Source: Eubacterium sp. MSJ-21
Lineage (GTDB): Bacteria; Bacillota; Clostridia; Lachnospirales; Lachnospiraceae
DNA: 64,000 nt
Assembly (NCBI RefSeq): GCF_018918185.1
Contig: NZ_JAHLPZ010000002.1
Location: 415,441-479,440, forward strand
Direction of reading: 5' to 3'
The translations under genes and the position numbers were made by a program. Each line of letters starts with the position of its first letter. Position 1 is the stretch's first letter. The notes under the pieces were generated by a model. That model was not told the origin of the DNA. It was given only the letters and a program-made list of their open reading frames with translations, and ran no database searches. Shown here in pieces: positions 44,057 to 51,523 of this stretch.

Positions 44057-44914
44057 TTATTCAACTACCAAATAGGCAGAGGTTATTCTTCTACCAAAAT
44101 TCAATGCTTCCTGATGTGTATTAAAATAAATATCAAAATGATTGCCTGTAATTGCGCCGCCTCGATCCTGAACCACATAAACCTGTCCATCAATCATGAT
44201 TTTCGTTCCAAATGCGAAATTAGACGGTGCTGCAATCGTCAGCCCGGCAGTCGGTCTCGCGCCACTCGCTGTAACCGGATTCTCCATATTACTATACTTA
44301 CCACAACAGATCGGGCATGGACAATATGCTGTCAACAAATACTCTCCCAAATACTGATATGATCCATTTGCATCGGCCGCAACATACACAGGTGTCGTTG
44401 CTACAGACGGTGTTGTGCTTGTTGTGCTGTCCGAAGTATTCGCAGCTGCAACAACAACTGCATCCGGATCATATTCGCCGATATTTTCTTCCACACTATG
44501 CACGGCCGTCAAAGCTTCCAACGCAGCCTGATCCCGCTTGTCTTCTCTTCTTGCTGTCAGGATCTCATCTATCTGCTGCTCCGCACGTTCGAGCTGTGCC
44601 AGCTGATCCGTCTCATAATTCACATCTACCATATCTCCATAAGAGATTGCTGTGCATGCAAACAAATCGCCGGAAAAAGCCTCTTTATCCTTTGTCAGAT
44701 CTGCAACCGTCATCATAACACCTGTTGCAACATCACGGTTGGCAAGCCGGTCTGCCAGAGAAACTCCACTGACAACCACCAGTGCAAGTGCCACAATTCC
44801 GGCACCCACATACTTTCCATACTGCTGTACAAAACTTTTCAGCTTATCCAACGCAGGATTTTTTTTCGGTTTTTCCATATTTAATTCTATCGTTGCTATT
44901 TTTTCTGTATCCAT
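44057..44914 (-). CDS. Membrane-anchored 3D-domain (cell-wall hydrolase-like) protein
   Basis: A 285-residue protein with one N-terminal membrane segment (YVGAGIVALALVVVSGVSLAD near residues 31-51), so its body lies outside the membrane. A helical charged region and a Ser/Thr-rich linker (SDSTTSTTPSVATTP) follow. The C-terminal 3D domain runs LTAYCPCPICCGKYS, TASGARPTAGLTIAA, VQDRGGAITGNHFDIYF, with the three conserved Asp of the family. Such domains belong to lytic transglycosylase-like enzymes of the Rpf/YabE/MltA type and probably act on peptidoglycan. The start is uncertain: ATG 44914 is chosen; GTG 44944 is possible. Confidence 0.83.
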   Translation of the reverse strand: MDTEKIATIELNMEKPKKNPALDKLKSFVQQYGKYVGAGIVALALVVVSGVSLADRLANRDVATGVMMTVADLTKDKEAFSGDLFACTAISYGDMVDVNYETDQLAQLERAEQQIDEILTARREDKRDQAALEALTAVHSVEENIGEYDPDAVVVAAANTSDSTTSTTPSVATTPVYVAADANGSYQYLGEYLLTAYCPCPICCGKYSNMENPVTASGARPTAGLTIAAPSNFAFGTKIMIDGQVYVVQDRGGAITGNHFDIYFNTHQEALNFGRRITSAYLVVE

Positions 44915-45174
44915 ATTGTTCCTATTCACCTCATAAATATCCACATATATGGTCTGAAAATTTGTGATAAAATTGTTACAAAAAAGTTACATTTACACTC
45001 TCATGATTATAATTCAAGAATACAATCCGGTCAAGTAATTTCGCGACTTTTTCACGACTTTTTTCGATTGTCAGACTGGACTTTTATCCATATTGTGATT
45101 ATACTGATTGCAGATTTATTATCACACTGTCGTTAACACTTATTGTTTGAGAAAGGACGGGGCTACATCACATT

Positions 45175-45969
45175 ATGGCTAATTTACCAGGTATTTATAC
45201 TGCATTCAAAAAAAATGGCAGCCTCTATTACCGTGCTTCCATCACTTTTCATACCAAGCATATCAGCCTTGGCAGCTTTGACACAGAGGAACTCGCTTCC
45301 TGCACCTACAAAGAAGCCCGTCTGATCCTGGATCACCCAGAAATCACTCTGTCTGAATACAGCCTGTTTTCCTGCCTTTCCCACAACAAATTCGTGTCTC
45401 TCATTAATTTCCGTGATAATGGGATTTATTTCAAAACGCCGATTTATCTGCGCAAAAAATATTTTGAATACTATCTGTCAGCCACGGAAACCCTGAAATT
45501 CGACCGCGATGATTTATTCTTCTATGCTTCTAAAAAAATCCAGAAAAAAGGGGGCTATCTCTTTGTCACCGACTACGGCAACCAATACAGCATCCTGTCC
45601 CGTTACGGCATCCGGCCATTTTCCGTCTATGGCAGGGATTATCGTATGGTAAACGGAGATGTACTTGATTTCCGCTATTCTAACATCGAGATCATCAATC
45701 GGTACGCCGGTGTACAGAAAAAAGAATCTGCCTCCGGTCAGACACAATACCAGACAAAGATCCATGTAAACGGAGATATCATCGTCGGCACATATCCGGA
45801 TGAGATATCTGCTGCCATCGCATACAACAAAGCAGCGGACAAACTCGCGTCCTGTGGCATCTGTAAGGCTTACGCCAGAAATTACATTGTTTCCATGACA
45901 AGCGAGCAATATCACGCTGCTTATACTTCAATTCCGGTTTCTAAAAAACTTACAATGCCTGCACCATAG
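45175..45969 (+). CDS. AP2-like DNA-binding protein with degenerate HNH core
   Basis: A 264-residue protein. Residues about 6-52 (KKNGSLYYRASITFHTKHIS then LGSFDTEE) and 190-232 (KIHVNGDIIVGTYPDEISAAI then AYNKAA) look like two AP2-type three-strand DNA-binding modules. Between them, around 150-180, VNGDVLDFRYSNIEIINRY follows the pattern of HNH homing-type nucleases (NGD..D.R.SNL). The catalytic DH histidine is missing, so nuclease activity is unlikely. It is therefore probably a DNA-binding regulator, perhaps a domesticated mobile nuclease. It overlaps the 3' end of dusB by 20 bases on the opposite strand. No defined family symbol is known to me. Confidence 0.6.
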   Translation: MANLPGIYTAFKKNGSLYYRASITFHTKHISLGSFDTEELASCTYKEARLILDHPEITLSEYSLFSCLSHNKFVSLINFRDNGIYFKTPIYLRKKYFEYYLSATETLKFDRDDLFFYASKKIQKKGGYLFVTDYGNQYSILSRYGIRPFSVYGRDYRMVNGDVLDFRYSNIEIINRYAGVQKKESASGQTQYQTKIHVNGDIIVGTYPDEISAAIAYNKAADKLASCGICKAYARNYIVSMTSEQYHAAYTSIPVSKKLTMPAP

Positions 45970-46885
45970 CTGCAAGCGCATCGTATGTTTCCACCATATT
46001 GATCTTTGCGCGCAGCTTCGCCGAATCTGGCATTCCCTGCGTGTACCATGCCACATGCTTCCGCATCTCGTGAATTCCGGTAAATTCTCCTTTGTATTCC
46101 ACCATCAGAGACGCATGGCGCAGCATCATCGCCTTTCGTTCTTCCACACTCGGCTTTGCCATATGCTCTCCCGTAGCAAGGAAATGGGAAATATCCTGAA
46201 AAATCCACGGATTTCCCTTCGCTGCTCTTCCAATCATCACACTGTCACAGCCTGTCTGTTCACGCATCGCAAGCACATCCTCCGCACAGGTAATATCTCC
46301 ATTTCCGATTACCGGTACAGAAACAGCCTCCTTTACCTGACGGATCACATCCCAGTCTGCCTGTCCATGATAGTACTGTTCTCTCGTCCTGCCATGCACC
46401 GCAATCGCAGCTACTCCTGCCTGTTCGGCGATCTTTGCCACCTCCGGCGCATTGATATGGTCCGCATCAAAACCTGCCCGGATTTTGATTGTGACCGGAA
46501 GCAAAACCGCATGCACCAATGCATCGACAATGTCTCCGATCAGTTCCGGCTGTTTCATCAGTGCGGATCCTTCACCGTTATTGACGATCTTCGGCACCGG
46601 GCATCCCATATTGACATCGATAAAAGAAAATCCCTTATCTTCCAATCGCTTTGCCTGAGAAGCCATAAGTTCCGGTTCACTGCCAAAAATCTGTACGCCG
46701 ATTGGCTCCTCCTCCGGCTTCGTCATAAGCAGTGGTCCTGTATTTTTATTGTTATAATACATGCCCTTGGCACTCACCATCTCCGTGTATACGATATCAC
46801 AGCCCATCTCTTTGCATAAGAGACGAAATGGCAGGTCACAGATACCTGCCATTGGTGCCAATGCAATTTTACCAGTAAAATCCAT
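45950..46885 (-). CDS. dusB: tRNA-dihydrouridine synthase
   Basis: DusB reduces uridines in the D-loop of tRNA using FMN. The 311-residue protein has the N-terminal IALAPMAGICDLPFRLLC and the catalytic-Cys segment DVNMGCPVPKIVNNGEGSALM. VTIKIRAGFDADHIN, AVHGRTREQYYHGQADW and GNGDITCAEDVLAM follow. It is the last gene of the dapA-dapB-DUF6145-coaX-dusB set, 11 bases after coaX. Its 3' end overlaps a plus-strand gene by 20 bases, so there is no room for an independent terminator. Confidence 0.96.
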   Translation of the reverse strand: MDFTGKIALAPMAGICDLPFRLLCKEMGCDIVYTEMVSAKGMYYNNKNTGPLLMTKPEEEPIGVQIFGSEPELMASQAKRLEDKGFSFIDVNMGCPVPKIVNNGEGSALMKQPELIGDIVDALVHAVLLPVTIKIRAGFDADHINAPEVAKIAEQAGVAAIAVHGRTREQYYHGQADWDVIRQVKEAVSVPVIGNGDITCAEDVLAMREQTGCDSVMIGRAAKGNPWIFQDISHFLATGEHMAKPSVEERKAMMLRHASLMVEYKGEFTGIHEMRKHVAWYTQGMPDSAKLRAKINMVETYDALAAMVQAL

Positions 46886-46896
46886 TGTTTCGTCCT

Positions 46897-47661
46897 TTAT
46901 TGTTTCTCATAGATCAACTGCAAGCCTTTGAGTGTCAGGTCCGCGTCATAATAATCAATACAATCCGTATTCTCAGAAATCAGCTTGCCTAATCCTCCGG
47001 TTGCCACAACCTTGATGTTATCCAACCCGGACTCCTGCTTGATTCTGCGGATAATATATTCTGTCTGTCCAACATAGCCATAGAACACACCTGCCTGCAT
47101 ACTGCTGACCGTATCCTTTGCCAGAATCGTATCCGGTCTCTTGATCTCAATCTCCGGAAGCTTGGCTGTTCCGGACCAGAGTGCAGCCGCTGCCAGTCTG
47201 ATTCCCGGTGAAGTCGCACCTGAATGGAATACACCGCCTTCCAATACCAGATCATGCGTTGTCGCAGTTCCAAAATCAACGACAATCACCGGGCCGCCAT
47301 ACAACTCATACGCTGCCACGGCATCGACCAGACGATCGGCACCCAGTGTCTTTGGTTCGGGAATCGCAATGTTGATTCCTGTCTTGATTCCCGGCGCTAC
47401 GATAATTGGCTGAATATTCAGGTACTTAATGATACCGCTCGTCAGGGAATGCATAACCTTTGGAACAACCGACGCAATAATAACCGCATCAATCTCTGAA
47501 GTCTGTATACCCCGTACCTTCAGCCAATCCACAAAATATACACCATACTCATCGGATGTACGTGCCGTACCGGTTGTGATCCGGAATGTCTTGATCAGAT
47601 TCTTACCATCAAACAGTCCTACTGTAATATTTGTGTTTCCTACATCTACTGCAAATAACAT
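46897..47661 (-). CDS. coaX: Type III pantothenate kinase
   Basis: CoaX phosphorylates pantothenate, the first step of coenzyme A synthesis. The 254-residue protein has the phosphate loop [19 protein letters not shown], the catalytic Asp region [25 protein letters not shown], and [12 protein letters not shown]. Start 47661 follows AAGGGAGCACAT; an 18-residue longer frame starts inside the upstream gene. Unlike types I and II it is not feedback-inhibited by CoA (family knowledge). Confidence 0.95.
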   Translation of the reverse strand: MLFAVDVGNTNITVGLFDGKNLIKTFRITTGTARTSDEYGVYFVDWLKVRGIQTSEIDAVIIASVVPKVMHSLTSGIIKYLNIQPIIVAPGIKTGINIAIPEPKTLGADRLVDAVAAYELYGGPVIVVDFGTATTHDLVLEGGVFHSGATSPGIRLAAAALWSGTAKLPEIEIKRPDTILAKDTVSSMQAGVFYGYVGQTEYIIRRIKQESGLDNIKVVATGGLGKLISENTDCIDYYDADLTLKGLQLIYEKQ

Positions 47662-47671
47662 ATGTGCTCCC

Positions 47672-47992
47672 TTAACTAAGGAAAAATGTCTGAAAATACA
47701 GCTCCAGCTGCTCAAACAATTCCTTTTTTTCCTTTCTGATCTGCTTGATCTTTAAACCACAGCCGATCTCATCATACAGAATATCCTCCTCTGCCGCATC
47801 TGTTACGATATTTAAATTCCCCATACTGTCAAACACAAGCATAATGATTCCACCGACATCCTCCGTGAACAACGTACATAAGATACGGAGTTCTTTTTTT
47901 ACTTCGGCGGGCAGATTATCAAAATCTTCGTTCAAATAATATTTCTGCGTATACTTAGAGGCACTACACAAAATAATTTCATCCTGATACAT
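47672..47992 (-). CDS. DUF6145-like small protein
   Basis: A 106-residue soluble protein (segments [33 protein letters not shown]) that resembles the uncharacterised DUF6145 family of Lachnospiraceae. No catalytic motif is visible. It sits between dapB (15 bases) and coaX, so it is read with the lysine-regulated set. Function unknown. Confidence 0.7.
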   Translation of the reverse strand: MYQDEIILCSASKYTQKYYLNEDFDNLPAEVKKELRILCTLFTEDVGGIIMLVFDSMGNLNIVTDAAEEDILYDEIGCGLKIKQIRKEKKELFEQLELYFQTFFLS

Positions 47993-48007
47993 ACCGATTC
48001 CTCTCGT

Positions 48008-48763
48008 TTATCCAATTACATCTGCCATATCATAAAAGCCCGCCGGCTTTCCTGCCAGAAACTTTGCCGCTTCCACTGCACCCTTCGCAAACACGGACTT
48101 CGAATAAGCAGTATGCTTAAACTCAATTACTTCATCCACGCCTGCAAAGATTACTTCATGTTCACCGACAATCGTACCTCCACGTACAGCAGAGATACCG
48201 AGTTCTTTCTTGTCGCGTTTCTTTCTTACCTGGGAACGATCATAAACATATTCGTACGCATTATCTCTCGCATCATTGATTGCATCTGCCAGCGCCAGCG
48301 CTGTTCCGGATGGTGCATCAACCTTCTGGTTATGATGTTTCTCTACGATTTCTATATCATAACCGGCCGGTGCAAATACATTTGCCGCATCCTTCAGAAG
48401 CTTCATCAATGTATTAATTCCGAGGCTCATATTCGCTGATTTTAAGATTGCTACCTTCTCCGAGCAGATAGAAATCTTATTGAGCTGCTCCGGTGAAAGT
48501 CCGGTTGTACAAAGCACAACCGGAACCTGCTTTTCTACTGCATAATCAAGCAGCTTATCAACTGCAACTGCTGCCGCAAAGTCAATAATCACATCCGCCT
48601 TGACATCACATGCATTGATATCTGTGAATACCGGATATCCGTTTTCTCTATTGTCTACAACATCGATTCCTGCCACGATCTCCACATCCGGATCTTCCTT
48701 GCAAAGTCCTGTGATGACCTGCCCCATCTTACCGTTACAACCATGCATAATAACACGAATCAT
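48008..48763 (-). CDS. dapB: 4-hydroxy-tetrahydrodipicolinate reductase
   Basis: DapB reduces the DapA product with NAD(P)H on the way to lysine and meso-diaminopimelate of peptidoglycan. The 251-residue protein has the dinucleotide loop IRVIMHGCNGKMGQVI, CTTGLSPEQL and the catalytic EKHHNQKVDAPSGTALA with His and Lys. SVRGGTIVGEHEVIFAG-like (AVRGGTIVGEHE here) follows. It follows dapA by 30 bases and shares its lysine riboswitch. Confidence 0.97.
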   Translation of the reverse strand: MIRVIMHGCNGKMGQVITGLCKEDPDVEIVAGIDVVDNRENGYPVFTDINACDVKADVIIDFAAAVAVDKLLDYAVEKQVPVVLCTTGLSPEQLNKISICSEKVAILKSANMSLGINTLMKLLKDAANVFAPAGYDIEIVEKHHNQKVDAPSGTALALADAINDARDNAYEYVYDRSQVRKKRDKKELGISAVRGGTIVGEHEVIFAGVDEVIEFKHTAYSKSVFAKGAVEAAKFLAGKPAGFYDMADVIG

Positions 48764-48793
48764 TTGTTTTTCCTCCCGGTCTGTCTATATGTA

Positions 48794-49684
48794 TTACTGA
48801 ATTTTTACTCCGAAATCTACCATAGCCTTCTTCAGCTGCTCTGTATGCTCCGGCTCTAACTCTGTCAATGGCATACGAAGATTGCCTTCGCAAAGTCCCA
48901 TCAGTTCCACTGCCTTCTTGACAGGAATTGGATTTACCTCACAGAACAATGCTTCACACAGAGGGATTGCCTTGATCTGAATCTCTCTGGCACCAACCAC
49001 ATCACCGTCTAAGTACTTCTGTACCATATCATGTGTCTCCTTTGGAGCTACATTTGCAAGTACAGAGATAACGCCCTTTCCACCAAGAGACAGGATCGGC
49101 ATAACCTGATCATCATTTCCGGAATATACATCCAGACATCCGTCTGCCAGACTTACCAGACGTGCAACCTGTGACAGATTACCAGTTGCCTCCTTGATTG
49201 CTACGATATTCTTTACATTCTTTGCCAGATAAACAGCTGTCTCCGGCTGAATGTTCGTACCGGTTCTGCTTGGTACATTATACATGATGATTGGAAGTGT
49301 GACACTGTTCGCAATGGCTGTATAATGTGCGATCAACCCCTTCTGTGTTGCCTTGTTGTAATATGGTGTTACAACAAGCAGACCATCCACACCAAACTTT
49401 TCTGCTTCCTGAGACAGATAAATCGCTGTCTCTGTGCAATTAGAGCCTGTGCCCGCAACAACCGGGATCCGCTTATTGACAACCTCTGCACAGAAACGGA
49501 TACAATCCAGATGCTCCTCATGGGATAATGTTGAGGACTCGCCTGTCGTTCCACATACAACGATACAGTCTGTTCCACCTGCAATCTGGTACTCGATCAC
49601 ATCACGGAACTTATCATAATCCACCGAACCATCTTTCTTAAATGGTGTAACAATCGCAACTGCTGAACCTGTAAAAATTGACAT
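48794..49684 (-). CDS. dapA: 4-hydroxy-tetrahydrodipicolinate synthase
   Basis: DapA condenses pyruvate with aspartate semialdehyde, committing carbon to lysine/diaminopimelate. The 296-residue protein has the start IFTGSAVAIVTPFKKDGSVD, the CGTTGESSTLSHEE motif, and Tyr in MYNVPSRTGTNI. The Schiff-base Lys lies in IVAIKEATGNLSQ. It is the first gene after the lysine riboswitch, which also explains why dapB and the three following genes are likely lowered when lysine is plentiful. Confidence 0.97.
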   Translation of the reverse strand: MSIFTGSAVAIVTPFKKDGSVDYDKFRDVIEYQIAGGTDCIVVCGTTGESSTLSHEEHLDCIRFCAEVVNKRIPVVAGTGSNCTETAIYLSQEAEKFGVDGLLVVTPYYNKATQKGLIAHYTAIANSVTLPIIMYNVPSRTGTNIQPETAVYLAKNVKNIVAIKEATGNLSQVARLVSLADGCLDVYSGNDDQVMPILSLGGKGVISVLANVAPKETHDMVQKYLDGDVVGAREIQIKAIPLCEALFCEVNPIPVKKAVELMGLCEGNLRMPLTELEPEHTEQLKKAMVDFGVKIQ

Positions 49685-49726
49685 CTTTCTCTTCCTCCTA
49701 AATTTTATAAGGTATAACCATAAATA

Positions 49727-49754
49727 AAGCTGGCACCCGATAAAGTGCCAGCTT
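49727..49754 (-). terminator. Lysine riboswitch terminator
   Basis: Minus strand AAGCTGGCAC (49754-49745) pairs with GTGCCAGCTT (49736-49727), followed by TATTTATGG. Its T-tract is short, and it ends 42 bases before dapA. It is the expression platform of the upstream L-box. Confidence 0.88.
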
Positions 49755-49945
49755 GAAATGTCTCAATTCCGGTAGCGCTCCATCTGCATGCTTACAAATG
49801 ACAGTCATACAACTCTTCATTGCACAACCAGGATTCCAGTGCTTAGACATCTGTCGTCCTTCGGCGGTTTCCCCTTTTCCATGCGATCCACTGCTCTAAG
49901 TCATCCCGCAAAGTACTCTTGAATTCCGCACCTCTACTCAATCAA
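49755..49945 (-). promoter_or_regulatory. Lysine riboswitch (L-box)
   Basis: The minus-strand leader carries the L-box core in order: GAGGTGCGG, AAGAGTA, AAGGGGAAA followed by CCGCCGAAGG, CTGG, GGTTGTGC and GGAGCGCTACCGG. These build the five-stem lysine aptamer. The region fills most of the 303-base gap between the SSB-like gene and dapA, with its own promoter on one side and terminator on the other. Confidence 0.95.
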
Positions 49946-49955
49946 AATCAAGGAT

Positions 49956-49984
49956 AGTATATCATCGTTATACAGGTCTGTCAA
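49956..49984 (-). promoter_or_regulatory. Sigma-A promoter of the lysine-riboswitch transcript
   Basis: Minus strand TTGACA (49984-49979), 17-base spacer, TATACT (49961-49956), just 4 bases past the upstream gene's stop. Confidence 0.8.
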
Positions 49985-49987
49985 TCA

Positions 49988-50617
49988 TTATTCCAAACAT
50001 TCCATCTTACTGACTGACACCTCATATGCGACCTTATTTACTATCTCATCATTTCCAACTTTTTTCTGATATTCCCGGCTCTGGATGCGCCCCCAGATTG
50101 CCACATGTTCGCCAACTGCAAGTTTCCCTGCAAATCTGGCATTTCTGCCCCAGCAGATACATGGAATATAATCTGATTTTCCGTACGCACGGTTCACAGC
50201 GAGCAGAATATCCGCGATTTCTCTGCCAAGTGGTGTCATACGGTAAATCGGTTCTTTACATATGTATCCATCCAGGTATATCTGATTTGGTTTGTTTTCC
50301 TTGTCGTCCACCGCATCGATTACCTCGATCTCACGTACAAACACAGACAGGATCAAACGGTTCTTGTTCTCCTCGTGCTTGTTATACGACCGGAACTGCC
50401 CCTTCGCCAGTACCTTTTCCCCTATGTGGGATTTTTCTACATCAAACAGGCGATCAGAAACCATCAACGGAATCACGTCATGCGCATCGCTTAATCTGCT
50501 GACTACCAAATCCACCATATAGAATCCCTCACCGAATATCTCATGGCTGAATCGGAAATCTGATACGATTTCTCCTGCTACTACCACCTGATTGTTGTTC
50601 AAAATCTTCTCTGTCAT
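49988..50617 (-). CDS. Two-OB-fold single-stranded-DNA-binding-like protein
   Basis: A 209-residue protein with two SSB-like OB modules. The first half has NNQVVVAGEIVSDFRFSHEI and VDLVVSRLSD, then VLAKGQFRSYN. The second half has QIYLDGYICKEPIYRMTPLG then EIADILLAVNRAYGKSDYIP and the typical CICWGRNARFAGKL and VAIWGRIQSREYQ segments. This differs from canonical one-OB Ssb with an acidic tail; no DDDIPF-type tail is present. It is probably an accessory ssDNA-binding protein, not the main Ssb. It has a long structured leader (50642-50722) and AGGGAGG before the ATG. Confidence 0.75.
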   Translation of the reverse strand: MTEKILNNNQVVVAGEIVSDFRFSHEIFGEGFYMVDLVVSRLSDAHDVIPLMVSDRLFDVEKSHIGEKVLAKGQFRSYNKHEENKNRLILSVFVREIEVIDAVDDKENKPNQIYLDGYICKEPIYRMTPLGREIADILLAVNRAYGKSDYIPCICWGRNARFAGKLAVGEHVAIWGRIQSREYQKKVGNDEIVNKVAYEVSVSKMECLE

Positions 50618-50641
50618 ATTTTTTCCTCCCTCTTGTCAATG

Positions 50642-50722
50642 TTCACAGCCTCGTTTATATCCCCATATAAACTGTGAATTTTTAATATTGTACATTTACA
50701 ATATATGCGTGCCTATATTGTA
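50642..50722. promoter_or_regulatory. Stacked dyads in the leader of the SSB-like gene
   Basis: At 50642-50678 an outer TTCACA/TGTGAA and inner GTTTATAT/ATATAAAC form one long hairpin with a CCCC loop and a 5-base bulge. Next to it three half-sites alternate: ATATTGTA (50685-50692), TACAATATA (50697-50705), TATATTGTA (50714-50722). The middle one pairs perfectly with either neighbour. No T-run follows, so operator or antagonistic hairpins are more likely than a terminator. Confidence 0.6.
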
Positions 50723-50737
50723 ATATTCCAAACTTTT

Positions 50738-51523
50738 TCATTTTTTTCCTGTGCTTCGCTGTCGCAATACCTCGTATGCGATCACCGCAGTTGAAATCGC
50801 CGCATTTAACGATTCCACCTGCCCGCACATCGGAATCCGGATCAGATCATCCGCTTTTGCGCTGATTTCATCCGACAGACCATTTCCCTCGTTTCCGATC
50901 AGGAACGCACATCCACCAGAAAAATCTTTCTCATAGAAAGCCGCTCCATTCAAATGCGCCCCGTAAACCGGGATTCCACGTGTTTTCACACGATCAATCG
51001 CAGCCGCCAGATCGTCTGCCACCACAATTGGCATCCGGAAAACAGAGCCCATCGTAGAGCGGATCACCTTCGGATTATACATATCAACCGTATCTGCACT
51101 TAGAATAATTCCGTTTACACCAGCACCCTCTGCGGTTCGTATGATTGTACCAAGATTTCCCGGATCCTGCAAGCGTTCAATAATCAGTAAAAATGGTTCC
51201 ACATTGCCTGCAAATAAATCCTCCTCGGTTCTGGATGTCTGGTACACCTCTGCGAGAATTCCCTGTGGTGTGTTCGTATCTGACATACTCTGAAATACGG
51301 AATCTCTTACAATCTCTACATCTGCATGTGTCTGATTGCAGATATCAGCGAATTTGTCTGTCATACTCTCCGCCACATACAGTGTCCGGATCGCACCTGC
51401 CGGGATCTCCCGTACCATACGAATGCCCTCAACGATATAAAGCCCAGTTTCTCTGCGCCTGCTGGCGGATTTGATCAGCTTTTTAATTTCTTTGATTTTA
51501 TCATTAGACGCTGACGTTATCAC
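50738..51523 (-). CDS. TrmH/SpoU-family RNA methyltransferase
   Basis: A 261-residue 2'-O-ribose methyltransferase of the SpoU superfamily. The N-terminal substrate domain has KLIKSASRRRETGLYIVEGI. The SPOUT knot has RLQDPGNLGTIIRTAEGAGV, FLIGNEGNGLSDEI and IPMCGQVESLNAAISTAVIAY, the three standard motifs. The exact rRNA/tRNA target cannot be read. Its start overlaps the dnaE stop by four bases, so they are co-translated. Confidence 0.93.
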   Translation of the reverse strand: MITSASNDKIKEIKKLIKSASRRRETGLYIVEGIRMVREIPAGAIRTLYVAESMTDKFADICNQTHADVEIVRDSVFQSMSDTNTPQGILAEVYQTSRTEEDLFAGNVEPFLLIIERLQDPGNLGTIIRTAEGAGVNGIILSADTVDMYNPKVIRSTMGSVFRMPIVVADDLAAAIDRVKTRGIPVYGAHLNGAAFYEKDFSGGCAFLIGNEGNGLSDEISAKADDLIRIPMCGQVESLNAAISTAVIAYEVLRQRSTGKK

